Assembly (NCBI GenBank): GCA_021730635.1
Contig: JAJNNC010000016.1
Location: forward strand, 97,120 to 161,119
Reading direction: 5' to 3'
Length of the DNA stretch: 64,000 nucleotides
Source: Catalimonadaceae bacterium JC749
GTDB taxonomy: Bacteria > Bacteroidota > Bacteroidia > Cytophagales > Cyclobacteriaceae
Positions within the stretch are counted from its first letter, which is position 1; each line of letters opens with the position of its first letter. Position numbers and translations under genes: made by a program. This document shows, piece after piece, positions 10,086-19,017 of this stretch. Below the pieces are notes generated by a model, which had not been told where the DNA came from, made no database searches, and worked only from the letters and a program-made list of their open reading frames with translations.

Positions 10086-10670
10086 TCAGCGAGGGTCTGC
10101 AAAAAGCATAGGATATCTGACTGTCCATCTCCCCTGGGCGATACGTATCAGTTTTTTGTGGATTAATCTTCTTTGAAGCGGGCTTACATAGTCCAGGTGA
10201 AGTTTGCCTTCAACATGGTCGTATTCATGCTGTATCATTCTGGCCAAAGTTCCGTGGAACGTTTCTGTATGCTCTCTGAAATTCTCATCCCAATAATGTA
10301 TGCTGATGCTTACCGGTCGTTGTATGGGTAGGGGAATGCCAGGAATACTCAGGCACCCTTCTTCCTTTACGCATTGCTCCTCACTATAGGCAAGGATGGA
10401 AGCATTGATAAATACCCTCCTGGGTTTGGAAGCACCTGGCCGCCTTCTCTTTTCTAATTCGTGTGATTGATGCGCTACAGAAGTGCTGTCTACTACAAAG
10501 AGGCGTAGGTTTCGGTTTACCTGAGGGGCCGCGATCCCTACACCTTGTGCATAATCCATCGTTTCCCACATATCCTGGATCAGCTGTGCTAGCCCAGGCT
10601 CATTGGGCGAAACCGGTCGGCACTTTTTTCTGAGGATCGGTGATCCATAGGCTACTATTGGTAAGACCAT
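10086..10670 (-). CDS. def: Peptide deformylase
   Basis: A 194-residue metal-dependent deformylase that removes the formyl group from new N-terminal methionines. All three signature motifs are intact: GVGIAAPQ (residues 43-50), EGCLS (104-108, metal ligand Cys106) and HEYDH (148-152, two His ligands and the catalytic Glu). A short basic insertion, ELEKRRRPGASKP near residues 71-83, lengthens the loop before the second motif. It is a single gene here, not next to fmt or the Holliday-junction gene often seen with def. Whether it is the only copy in the genome cannot be told from this window. Confidence 0.93.
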   Translation of the reverse strand: MVLPIVAYGSPILRKKCRPVSPNEPGLAQLIQDMWETMDYAQGVGIAAPQVNRNLRLFVVDSTSVAHQSHELEKRRRPGASKPRRVFINASILAYSEEQCVKEEGCLSIPGIPLPIQRPVSISIHYWDENFREHTETFHGTLARMIQHEYDHVEGKLHLDYVSPLQRRLIHKKLIRIAQGRWTVRYPMLFADPR

Positions 10671-10790
10671 CCTTGTTTTTTCTACAAAGATGAGACATCT
10701 CCGAAGGGATATATAGTAATTTTTAGACAGGGGCTTATTTTTTTAGCTTTTGTTTAATCGTTAATTTTAAGCACGCTAACGGTTGATGAC

Positions 10791-11627
10791 GTGCCCATAG
10801 AACTGTACAAACATATTTTTCATCAGCAAACATCCGATTCTCATTTCATCCGGTATATCCCCGACGAAGAACTGAAAGCCGTGGTAGATAGCTATGGCCT
10901 GTACCTCTCAGCCAAGGGCGAAACCCAGGCCATGGCTTTCACTGATGGGTGGCCGGTTATGGCTGTCATGCTGGATGAACCCTTTAGGTATGAATTCAAC
11001 ACAGGCCACAAAAAGGAAACAGTACATGCCGGGTATCTGAGCGGTTTGTTTCTGGAAGGGACGTACATCACCAAAGCAGCAGAGATGAAACGTTTGCTGG
11101 TTATTCGTTTCACCTGTGAAGGACTGTATCATTTGCTGCAACAGCCTTTGTCTGCACTGAGAGGAAAAACCTGCTGGTCTTTAGAAGAATTATTCGGACA
11201 GGAGGCCCTAGGGCTTCTAGAGAATATAGCAAAAGCTTCCTCCACAGCGCAGCAGATTCAATGTGTTGCTTATTTTTTGAAGCGAAGGATCAGGCCGGGC
11301 TTACAGGGAAACGCCATCTTCCGGCAGGCGGTTATCCGAATACGGGCTACGAAAGGTGAAGGGAATATTCAGGCGTTAGCCCGGGAGTTGAACGTTACCT
11401 ATAAATGGTTGGAGCGGAAATTTCAGCAGTATATGGGCGTAAGTCCCAAAGAATATGCCCGGCTCAACAGATTTTTGCATGCCTATTTTGATCTGCAAGC
11501 GACGGTGGGAAACGACCTTATGGGCACCGCCATCCGGCATGGATTTTATGACCAGAACCACTTCACCAAAGAGTTCAAGCAATTTACCCATCAGACTCCT
11601 TTGGCTTATTTGAGAGAAAAGCCGTGA
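10791..11627 (+). CDS. AraC-family transcriptional regulator
   Basis: A 278-residue regulator. The start is a GTG at 10791. The N-terminal part resembles the DUF6597 sensor domain found in AraC-type regulators (FTDGWPVMAVMLDEPF, VHAGYLSGLFLEGTY). The C-terminal ~90 residues hold the double helix-turn-helix: ALARELNVTYKWLERKF and the conserved AIRHGFYDQNHFTKEFKQFTHQTPLAY. It is divergent from the deformylase gene. A CGTTA/TAACG inverted repeat just upstream could be an autoregulatory site, but this is weak. The target genes and signal are unknown. Confidence 0.88.
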   Translation: MPIELYKHIFHQQTSDSHFIRYIPDEELKAVVDSYGLYLSAKGETQAMAFTDGWPVMAVMLDEPFRYEFNTGHKKETVHAGYLSGLFLEGTYITKAAEMKRLLVIRFTCEGLYHLLQQPLSALRGKTCWSLEELFGQEALGLLENIAKASSTAQQIQCVAYFLKRRIRPGLQGNAIFRQAVIRIRATKGEGNIQALARELNVTYKWLERKFQQYMGVSPKEYARLNRFLHAYFDLQATVGNDLMGTAIRHGFYDQNHFTKEFKQFTHQTPLAYLREKP

Positions 11628-11631
11628 AGGG

Positions 11632-11742
11632 TTATAAGGCAGTTTCGTTTAGAATTTCTTTTATCTGCAAATGCAATTCCGGAATTTTTTCACTAATCAT
11701 TTTCCACACAATCTCATAGTTTATTCCAAAATAGTTATGTGT
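11632..11742 (-). pseudogene. C-terminal remnant of a HepT-like (DUF86) toxin gene
   Basis: On the minus strand 36 sense codons remain, ending in TAA at 11632. They read THNYFGINYEIVWKMISEK and then IPELHLQIKEILNETAL. This matches the end of HepT RNases, where the catalytic R-x(4-6)-H region is followed by xYFGxDxEIVW and a closing P-E-L/I helix. An in-frame stop (TTA at 11743-11745 on plus) cuts the frame immediately upstream, and the arginine half of the active site and everything before it are missing. No MntA-type antitoxin is adjacent. It is a decayed toxin-antitoxin relic. Confidence 0.6.
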
Positions 11743-11813
11743 TTATAGACCGCCCGTTGGTAGCATCTTTCGCTATGTAGTCGAGATGGCTCAGCATACC
11801 CAAAAGATCACAT

Positions 11814-11830
11814 TTGTATCACAGATACAA
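11814..11830. other. Short perfect inverted repeat upstream of the metallopeptidase gene
   Basis: TTGTATC-ACA-GATACAA, seven-base arms around three bases, lies 86 bases before the next gene and just outside the HepT relic. It may be an operator or a small hairpin. No U-tract follows. Confidence 0.3.
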
Positions 11831-11915
11831 TAAGTTAACATCCTGTCAGGTTGTATGAATACCCCTTTTCTTCAGGAGGGTTAATAGCTGATGTTTCCTT
11901 TTAACGATTACTACC

Positions 11916-12443
11916 ATGAAAAAAACAGGTGAGTACTTTCTTTTACAAGCCGCAGGCTTGTTGTGTGTCTGTGTGCTGTCTGGCTGTACAGAAGAAGCTG
12001 ATGTGTTGCCGGAAGCTGAAACACCCGTAAAATTTGATCAGGTGGAGGCTGCCTTGCATCCTTATTTCTTACGGTTTGAACAGGAAGCATTGCAAAGGGG
12101 TATGGAAGTGGATTTAACGGCGGCAAACATCCGTGGCATCATCCAGGAAATAGAAGAAAATCAGGTAGCCGGTCAGTGCAGGTACAACCGGCTGGATCCC
12201 CGCCTGGTAACCATTGACGCTTCTTTCTGGAGAAGAGCTTCCGATCTTTTCAAAGAGTTCATTGTCTTTCACGAACTGGGCCATTGCTTTCTCAACCGGC
12301 CTCATCTGGAAACAGCTTTTAGCAATGGGGTTTGCACCAGCATCATGCGCAGTGGTACGGGCTCTTGCATAGATAATTACAACCGGTTGACCCGCCAATC
12401 ATATATCGATGAGTTGTTTGAGCCGAATGATGTTTTGTTTTGA
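11916..12443 (+). CDS. Putative zinc metallopeptidase lipoprotein
   Basis: A 175-residue lipoprotein with lipobox LSGC (Cys24). It carries H119-E-L-G-H123, a zincin HExxH motif, followed by CFLNRP and His130. The third histidine is one residue further away than in the metzincin pattern HExxHxxGxxH. The C-terminal half holds a short loop with C-T-S-I-M-R-S-G-T-G-S-C and a conserved-looking YIDELF. Small proteins like this occur in Bacteroidota as putative metallopeptidases of unknown substrate. It is a single gene, downstream of the HepT relic. The enzyme activity is an inference from the motif. Confidence 0.7.
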   Translation: MKKTGEYFLLQAAGLLCVCVLSGCTEEADVLPEAETPVKFDQVEAALHPYFLRFEQEALQRGMEVDLTAANIRGIIQEIEENQVAGQCRYNRLDPRLVTIDASFWRRASDLFKEFIVFHELGHCFLNRPHLETAFSNGVCTSIMRSGTGSCIDNYNRLTRQSYIDELFEPNDVLF

Positions 12444-12706
12444 ATTTTTGACCAGGGATCATGCAGGTGTATCAATGAACTTCCTGTTCCTATTTCTTCA
12501 AATATATCCTATGTGGCTCTTTAAAGAGGCAGTGAGAAAATGGCAAAAGTTCATTTGAAACATCACAACAGCTGATGGAGAACTTTGAAGCTCTATGGTT
12601 TTTTCGCCAACCTTTAAAAAGGGCTTTATTCGGTAAATAAAAATCCAATGAAACCATTCGTCATCATTTACGTGTTTAAAAAAAGTTGTTCAAGCAAAAG
12701 CAAAAG

Positions 12707-13102
12707 ATGCGCAATATCATTATCATTATCTTTTCTTTTATGATGCTTTTCTCATCGTCCTGTGCGATGAAAAAGGCTGTGATGCGCTATCTTGATGTAC
12801 AACAGGCAATACCTGCCAAAGCACTTCCTTCTGTCAACAATTCATCTGAGGTTTCCACACAGGCACTCTGTAGTATAAAGTCTAAAACAGGCAGGGCGTT
12901 AGATGATGTTGATTTGGCTCCGGTGTTAAACGATATACAGCTTAAAGCGCCTGTGTTTTTTCTTCTGATTGCTTTTCTTTTTTCCTGGATAGCGCTTTAT
13001 CTGATACCTTTATCAGTTCCTGTTTATTTCAGGCAGCATATCCCATCATTTTCTTCTGTTCCTCTTTATCTTAAGCTACGCCAGCTGGTGTATTACGCTT
13101 AA
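12707..13102 (+). CDS. Small membrane lipoprotein of unknown function
   Basis: A 131-residue protein with a lipoprotein-like signal (MRNIIIIIFSFMMLFSSSC, Cys19) and a second hydrophobic segment near residues 79-100 (VFFLLIAFLFSWIALYLIPL). The ATG at 12707 is preferred over an upstream TTG because it gives a clean signal peptide. I do not recognise a family. It sits about 200 bases upstream of the TolC-like gene of the efflux operon, in the same direction, with a palindrome between them. It may be an accessory of that system, possibly metal-related, but the sequence alone does not show it. Confidence 0.5.
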   Translation: MRNIIIIIFSFMMLFSSSCAMKKAVMRYLDVQQAIPAKALPSVNNSSEVSTQALCSIKSKTGRALDDVDLAPVLNDIQLKAPVFFLLIAFLFSWIALYLIPLSVPVYFRQHIPSFSSVPLYLKLRQLVYYA

Positions 13103-13245
13103 CATTTTTTTTGGAGCACATTCCTGGCTTTACCTATCCAATGCCTGGATTTTCAGATGTCTGGGTATAAAGTATAGACAATCATCAGGATGCCTATTGT
13201 AGGTAATCACTGTAGCCAGTCTCATGTGTGCTCGCCTACTCATAT

Positions 13246-13263
13246 TATCACCTGCAGGTGATA
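13246..13263. promoter_or_regulatory. 18-base perfect palindrome, candidate operator of the efflux operon
   Basis: TATCACCTGCAGGTGATA reads identically on both strands and lies 38 bases before the ATG of the TolC-like gene. With no loop it is a poor hairpin but a good site for a dimeric regulator. A related half (TAATCACTG) occurs about 45 bases upstream. The core CCTGC/GCAGG recurs in the palindrome at 20781 after the operon. No regulator gene is adjacent. Confidence 0.5.
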
Positions 13264-13301
13264 GCATATCTTTTATTCAATAACATAAATATCAATCATA
13301 C

Positions 13302-14675
13302 ATGGTGTATAAACACTTGGTATTGTGCTGTGTACTGTGCTGTTTCCTCTGGAATAGCCAGGCACAAGCACAGGATTCTCTAGCACTGTCTCAGTTGTGG
13401 GAGCAAGCCATACAACAGTATCCTAGTTTGGAAGCCCATAAAGCTGCCTTGAGGCAAGCTAATCTCAATCATAAGCTTACCAGAAATCAGTATCTTCCAC
13501 AGTTGCAATTACAAGCGCAGCACACCCTGGGCACTTACCAGGGTATGGGCGGTGCATTTTTTCCGCTACCTGGTATTTTTAATATCAGTGCTAATCATAA
13601 CAATACCGCAGCAAGAGCGACTAATCTGGTAGGCTCAGCCGCACTCAACTGGCAGTTCATACAATTTGGTAAACACAGAAAAACGGTAGAAGCGGCCCAT
13701 ATTCAGGTAGAGCAAGCTGCTTCTGCCCTGAACCTGGAACAGCTGGAAGTACAAGCTTCTGTTACGCGAGATTACATACAACTTTTGTATCACCAGCATA
13801 TGCAAAAGTGGGCTACTGTCAATGTGCAAAGATTCTCTGACATGCTGGAAGTCACCCAGAGTTTAGCAGACGCTGGCTTATCACCCGGAGCAGACTCATT
13901 ATTGATACAAGCTTCTTTACATCAGGCTAGCGCAGAACAAAGAAGCTGGCAGGGCAAAACAGCGGCCAGTAGGATTGCTTTGTCTCAATGGACAGACCTT
14001 CCATCAGAGACACTAGGGGTGAAACAACAGGCATTTTTCTCCTCAGACCGATTAGTAGGAGCAGACATACAGTGGCAGGCGCATCATCCTGTACTTGTCT
14101 TAAAACAACAGCAAAAGGCTTATGCACAGACACAAATGAAGCTCTCCCAGCGCAAAATATTACCTGATGTCTCCCTGCTGGCAGGTGCGCTCGTTCGGGG
14201 CAGCACATCGTTGGCTGGGGAAGGTTCTGGCAACAACTGGCGTGAAGTTTATCAAAATCCGCATGATAATTATCTGGTGGGCATCGGGTTGAGCTGGAAT
14301 TTGTCCAATCTCTATGACCAGCGCCTGCGGAGCAGCCAGTATCAGGAGCAGGTAAACCAGCAACAGGCAGAGCTCAATACCGCACATAGGGAACTCACCC
14401 GGCAGCAACAGGCAGCCCATACGCAGTTAGAGCAGCAGCGACAGCAAATAGAAGATGCGGAAACCGCCTACAGGGCTGCCCGGCAAGCTTATGAGCTCTT
14501 TGAAGCCCGTTATCGCAGCGGCCTGATCAATCTGACAGCGCTGCTACAGATACAGCAGGTGCTGCAGCAAACGGAAAAGACCAGGATTCATGCTTATCAT
14601 CAATATTGGCTGCGTGCTGTTGAATTGGCAGAATCACAGGCTGATTTCTCTTTTCTGGCTCATGTTTTCTCTTAA
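13302..14675 (+). CDS. TolC-family outer-membrane efflux protein
   Basis: A 457-residue outer-membrane channel of the TolC family. A signal peptide ends near SQAQAQ. Two long repeats of heptad-rich helices follow (for example LNHKLTRNQYLPQLQLQAQ, then YDQRLRSSQYQEQVNQQQAE), with the typical ARYRSGLINLTALLQIQQ near the C-terminus. It is the first gene of the efflux operon and ends 15 bases before the RND permease. It would connect the inner-membrane pump and the adaptor to the outside. The substrate is not evident. Confidence 0.9.
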   Translation: MVYKHLVLCCVLCCFLWNSQAQAQDSLALSQLWEQAIQQYPSLEAHKAALRQANLNHKLTRNQYLPQLQLQAQHTLGTYQGMGGAFFPLPGIFNISANHNNTAARATNLVGSAALNWQFIQFGKHRKTVEAAHIQVEQAASALNLEQLEVQASVTRDYIQLLYHQHMQKWATVNVQRFSDMLEVTQSLADAGLSPGADSLLIQASLHQASAEQRSWQGKTAASRIALSQWTDLPSETLGVKQQAFFSSDRLVGADIQWQAHHPVLVLKQQQKAYAQTQMKLSQRKILPDVSLLAGALVRGSTSLAGEGSGNNWREVYQNPHDNYLVGIGLSWNLSNLYDQRLRSSQYQEQVNQQQAELNTAHRELTRQQQAAHTQLEQQRQQIEDAETAYRAARQAYELFEARYRSGLINLTALLQIQQVLQQTEKTRIHAYHQYWLRAVELAESQADFSFLAHVFS

Positions 14676-14690
14676 AACTTTAAACTGATT

Positions 14691-17600
14691 ATGAATATCA
14701 TACGATTAGCGCTGAGAAATCCTATTGCGGTGATGGTGGCCGTCATAGCCATTGCCTATTTCTCAGTTATTACTGTCAGAAATATCAAAGTAGATATATT
14801 TCCCAACATTAAATCTCCGGCTATCTACATCGCTATGCCCTACGGAGGTTTATCGCCTGCTTACATGGACGGATTTATGGCCAATGAATTTCAAAAAGTA
14901 CTCCTCTTTGTCAGTGGGGTAGAAGACATGGAATTTAAAAGCGTGCAGGGGCTTACCCTGATGAAGCTCTCATTTTATCCTGACACAGACATGTCACAGG
15001 CCGCTGCTGAAGTAGCTACACAGGTATCCCGGGCTATGGGCTTTCTGCCTCCCGGCGCTGTACCGCCCATGGTCGTACGTTTTGATGCCAGTGCCCAACC
15101 AGTAGGGCAATTGGTATTTGAAAGTCCGGATCGCTCTATAGGAGCATTGCAGAATCTGGTCATTACCCGCATCCGGCCTATGTTTGTGAATATACCAGGC
15201 ATTACAGCACCAGCTCCTTTTGGCGGTACGGCTCGCACTATGGTAGTCAATGTAGACCCTGCATTGATGCATTCCTATGGGCTGACTGCAGAAGAGGTAA
15301 TGAATGCCATTGCACAGAACAACATGCCCTCCCCAGCCGGTAATGTAGAGATAGGAGAACAAAACCTCATGAGCCCTGTCAATACCCTGGCCCGTGATCC
15401 GGAGGAATTTCTCAATACACCTGTCCGCAAAGGTCAGGGCCCTACGGTTTTCATCAAAGATATCGCTCATGTGACGGATGGGGCTGATAAAACCACAGGT
15501 TATGCGCTGGTGAATGGGCATAGAACTGTGTATTTGCCCATCATTAAAAAAGCAGACGCGTCTACTTTGTCGGCGGTACAAAATCTGAAAGCGTCTATGC
15601 CCATGCTCAGAGCAGCTCTTCCTGAAGATGTGTCTATTGATTATGTGTTTGACCAGACCGGTTATATAGAAGCGGCACTTGCTAACCTGATGCATGAAGG
15701 CATCCTGGGTGCGCTGCTTACTGGATTGATGGTATTGCTGTTTCTGGGAGATAAAAGAGGGTCATTGATTGTCGTATTAACCATACCTATCTCCATTCTT
15801 TCAGCGGTAATACTGCTTTATCTTTTTGACCAGACCATCAACATCATGACTTTAAGCGGACTGGCACTGGCCATTGGGGTGTTGGTAGATGAAGCTACCG
15901 TGACCATAGAAAACATTCATCAGCATTTTGAGATGAACAAACCCAAAGCCAGAGCCATTCTGGAGGCCCTGCTGGAAATCTCACTGCCCAAGCTACTGAT
16001 CCTGCTCTCTATCCTGGCAGTATTGACTCCTTCTTTTATGATGAGTGGTATACCCAAAGATATGTTCATGCCTTTGTCTATGGCGGTAGCTTTTGCCATG
16101 GTGGCCTCTTTTCTGGCATCACAGACCTTCATTCCGGTGATGGCCAACTGGATGATGAAAAACAACCATAAGCATGTGAAGGTACCCCATACCCGCTTTG
16201 ACAGATTCAGAATGCGGTATCTCCTGTTGGTACGCAGGTGGCAGAGGCATATTCCCAAAGTCATCGCTGCTTACGCGATTATGGTAATTGGAATAGTGAC
16301 AGCAGGCTTTTTTAGTATTGGCACTGATATACTTCCACCCAGCGGCACCTATGCTCTGCAGATAAGGATACAGGCTCCCCAGGGATCAGGGCTGGAAAAG
16401 ACTGAAGATTATGTGCTAGCTATAGAAGACCTGATCAGGGAAGAAATTGGAGAAACCGGTGTAGTTATTACCTCTGCTTTTGTGGGAACACATTCACCCA
16501 ATACCCCTATCAATCCTATCTTCCTTTTTACCAGCGGATCTCATGAAGCTGTGTTACAGGTGTCGATAAATAGTGAAGTATATGAAGGTACTATGAGCCG
16601 TCTGAAAGAAAGGATCAGGTACGGGGTGAGAGAAGAGTTTCCGGAAGTGCAGATCGTCTTTGAACCCATAGAACTGGTAGAAAAGATTATGAGCCAAGGT
16701 GCCACTACGCCTATTGCTGTCAAAATAGCAGGAAGGAACCTGGAAGAGGCCAAAACTTATGCGCTGAAGGTGAAAACTAAGCTGGATGATATTGCTTTCC
16801 TGCGTGATGTGCATATCGCTGAGCCTGTAGAATATCCCAGCATCTCTATTGAGGTGGACCGAGCCAGGGCCGCTCAGTTTGGACTCAGCATGCGCGATGT
16901 CAGTACGGCTTTGACGACAGCTACTTCCTCTACCCGTTATGTCAACAAAAACCTGTGGGTTGATCCTAACTCCGGACTGGTCTTTCAGGTACAGGTGCAG
17001 TTGCCCGAGGCCGAAGTACAATCAATCAATGACCTCAGGACATTACCCCTCAAAGCAGGAAGCCTGCAACCGGTATTGGAAGATGTAGCGGATATTCAAC
17101 TTACCCACCAGCCCGGACAGGTAAACCGGCAGGGACCCAACCGCTATGTAACACTGGTAGCCAATACTTATCAGAAAGATCTGGGTGCTGCTTCTAAAGC
17201 AGTACAGAAGGCAATCGGGGAAGCAGGCGATCCGCCTCGTGGACTGATGGTGAAGACCGTAGGTGCTGTACAACTCTTAGAGGAAACGCTCTCCAGCCTG
17301 CAGACAGGATTGGTCATTGCTGTAGTCGTCATTTTTCTGATGCTGACGGCATATTATCAGTCTTTTGCTGTGTCCGCACTGATACTATCGGTACTTCCGG
17401 CGGTGATAGGGGGCAGCCTGCTCCTATTGCTCGCCAGCGGCAGTACGCTCAACCTTCAGTCTTACATGGGTATCATTATGTCGGTAGGTGTATCAGTAGC
17501 CAATTCGGTGCTGATTGTCAATCAGGCTGAAGTCTATAGGCTGCAGCACAGCATCAGTGCCTATCATGCTGCCCGGATGGCGGTGGCGTCCCGATTGCGT

Positions 17601-17840
17601 CCTATCCTGATGACAGCATCGGCCATGGTTGCTGGTATGCTTCCTATGGCCTCAGGTATGGGAGAGAGTGGCAGCCAGGTGGCACCCCTGGGGCAAGCTG
17701 TTATTGGTGGGTTGCTCTTTTCTACGCTGACAGCTTTGCTAGTACTACCCCATTTGTACGCTGTTGTCAGAAAAAATGCAGCCTATGATAGCCGCTCACT
17801 GGATCCTGATGATCCGAAAAGTGTAGTAGCCAATGCATGA
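14691..17840 (+). CDS. RND efflux pump inner-membrane permease
   Basis: A 1049-residue proton-driven pump of the AcrB/CusA fold: a first membrane helix, a large periplasmic loop, helices 2-6, and the same again. The proton-relay helix near residue 400 reads GVLVDEATVTIENI. That differs from the two-aspartate GLxVDDAI of drug pumps (HAE-1) and from the metal pumps (HME), so it belongs to a less-studied branch of RND permeases. The second half contains SYMGIIMSVGVSVANSVLIV and PILMTASAMVAGMLPMA. It overlaps the adaptor frame only through a non-preferred upstream start. Substrate class is unclear. Confidence 0.92.
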   Translation: MNIIRLALRNPIAVMVAVIAIAYFSVITVRNIKVDIFPNIKSPAIYIAMPYGGLSPAYMDGFMANEFQKVLLFVSGVEDMEFKSVQGLTLMKLSFYPDTDMSQAAAEVATQVSRAMGFLPPGAVPPMVVRFDASAQPVGQLVFESPDRSIGALQNLVITRIRPMFVNIPGITAPAPFGGTARTMVVNVDPALMHSYGLTAEEVMNAIAQNNMPSPAGNVEIGEQNLMSPVNTLARDPEEFLNTPVRKGQGPTVFIKDIAHVTDGADKTTGYALVNGHRTVYLPIIKKADASTLSAVQNLKASMPMLRAALPEDVSIDYVFDQTGYIEAALANLMHEGILGALLTGLMVLLFLGDKRGSLIVVLTIPISILSAVILLYLFDQTINIMTLSGLALAIGVLVDEATVTIENIHQHFEMNKPKARAILEALLEISLPKLLILLSILAVLTPSFMMSGIPKDMFMPLSMAVAFAMVASFLASQTFIPVMANWMMKNNHKHVKVPHTRFDRFRMRYLLLVRRWQRHIPKVIAAYAIMVIGIVTAGFFSIGTDILPPSGTYALQIRIQAPQGSGLEKTEDYVLAIEDLIREEIGETGVVITSAFVGTHSPNTPINPIFLFTSGSHEAVLQVSINSEVYEGTMSRLKERIRYGVREEFPEVQIVFEPIELVEKIMSQGATTPIAVKIAGRNLEEAKTYALKVKTKLDDIAFLRDVHIAEPVEYPSISIEVDRARAAQFGLSMRDVSTALTTATSSTRYVNKNLWVDPNSGLVFQVQVQLPEAEVQSINDLRTLPLKAGSLQPVLEDVADIQLTHQPGQVNRQGPNRYVTLVANTYQKDLGAASKAVQKAIGEAGDPPRGLMVKTVGAVQLLEETLSSLQTGLVIAVVVIFLMLTAYYQSFAVSALILSVLPAVIGGSLLLLLASGSTLNLQSYMGIIMSVGVSVANSVLIVNQAEVYRLQHSISAYHAARMAVASRLRPILMTASAMVAGMLPMASGMGESGSQVAPLGQAVIGGLLFSTLTALLVLPHLYAVVRKNAAYDSRSLDPDDPKSVVANA

Positions 17841-17872
17841 ATGTTGAACTGAAATTATTAAAAATAACATCT

Positions 17873-19000
17873 ATGAAACTGATGAAAAGATATGCAATAG
17901 GGATTCTTCCACTATTGTTTTTTATAGGCAGCTGTATTTCTGAAAGTGCTGATCAGATGCCCGCAGCTAAGCCAGAAGAAAAAAATGCTGTTTCCCTAGA
18001 AATTGTACCGGTGAAAAAATCAAAGATTGCTTACACCCTGAGTTTACCCGGTGAATTGCATCCTTACGAAGAGGTAAAGTTGTATGCAAAAGTCAAAGGA
18101 TTTGTTAAAAAGCTATACGTGGACCGGGGAAGCTATGTCAAAAAAGGACAGTTGCTGGCTACTTTGGATGCCCCTGAGATCGTGCAGCAATATCTGGCTG
18201 CCAAAGCCAAACAGCGAGAGGTCAATGAGCAATTACAATACAGTTTGCAGGCTTACCACCGAATGGAAGAAGCTGCTCAGAAAGCTGGTGCGGTAGCCGC
18301 CATCGAGCTGGACAAAGCGCATGCACAGCTCATGCGGGATAGTGCTTCTTACCTGGCATTGCAGGCTGAAGTGGAAGCTGCAGATCAACTTAAAAATTAT
18401 ACTTATATCATCGCTCCTTTTGATGGTGTAATCACCAGTCGTCAGGTTTCACAAGGGGCCTTGGTAGGGGAAAATAATCAACCTTTGTTTCTGCTTGCTC
18501 AGCAAGATAGATTGCGGCTAGCCATTGCCGTTCCTGAAAAACATGCTTATGCCCTCCAGGATAGTACAGCTGTAACCTTTACAGTAATCGGTCGTCCTGG
18601 TGAAATTTTCAAAGCGTCTGTATCACGCAGCAGTAAAACTATAGACCCGTCCTTGCGTTCGCTCATGGTTGAATTTGATGTCAATAATCAGGACCAACTG
18701 CTCAGTGGAGGGGAATATACCCAGGTGCATCTTAAGCTTATCCGTCAGCGTGCCTCTTGGCAGGTACCGGCCAGCAGTATAGTGCATGCTAAGTCCGGCG
18801 TGTTTGTGGTAAAAATAGAAGATCAGGTAGTACAACGCGTACCCGTGGAAACAGGCATACGACAGGATTCCCTGGTAGAAGTTTTTGGCAATCTGCAGGA
18901 AGGAGACCTTATAGCCGTCAATGGGAGTGAGGAACTACGGGAAGGCATGAAGGTGAGCCGTGAACAATTAATCACGCAGCGGACTGCAGCAAAAAATTAA
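17873..19000 (+). CDS. RND efflux periplasmic adaptor lipoprotein
   Basis: A 375-residue membrane-fusion protein. The ATG at 17873 gives MKLMKRYAIGILPLLFFIGSC with Cys21 as the lipid site. A frame-open ATG at 17837 overlapping the permease stop would add 12 residues and spoil the signal. The barrel-sandwich half-motif VKGFVKKLYVDRGSYVKKGQ comes first, then a helical hairpin, and the returning half IIAPFDGVITSRQVSQGALV. Next come a beta-barrel and a membrane-proximal domain. It bridges the permease and the TolC-like channel and ends 17 bases before the TlpA gene. Confidence 0.92.
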   Translation: MKLMKRYAIGILPLLFFIGSCISESADQMPAAKPEEKNAVSLEIVPVKKSKIAYTLSLPGELHPYEEVKLYAKVKGFVKKLYVDRGSYVKKGQLLATLDAPEIVQQYLAAKAKQREVNEQLQYSLQAYHRMEEAAQKAGAVAAIELDKAHAQLMRDSASYLALQAEVEAADQLKNYTYIIAPFDGVITSRQVSQGALVGENNQPLFLLAQQDRLRLAIAVPEKHAYALQDSTAVTFTVIGRPGEIFKASVSRSSKTIDPSLRSLMVEFDVNNQDQLLSGGEYTQVHLKLIRQRASWQVPASSIVHAKSGVFVVKIEDQVVQRVPVETGIRQDSLVEVFGNLQEGDLIAVNGSEELREGMKVSREQLITQRTAAKN

Positions 19001-19017
19001 CATAAACAACGAAAACT

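Noticed and set aside
11745..11830. Short frames on both strands between the HepT relic and the palindrome
   Set aside because: 20-25 codons each, no recognisable protein. They may be the other side of the deletion junction, but nothing supports a gene.
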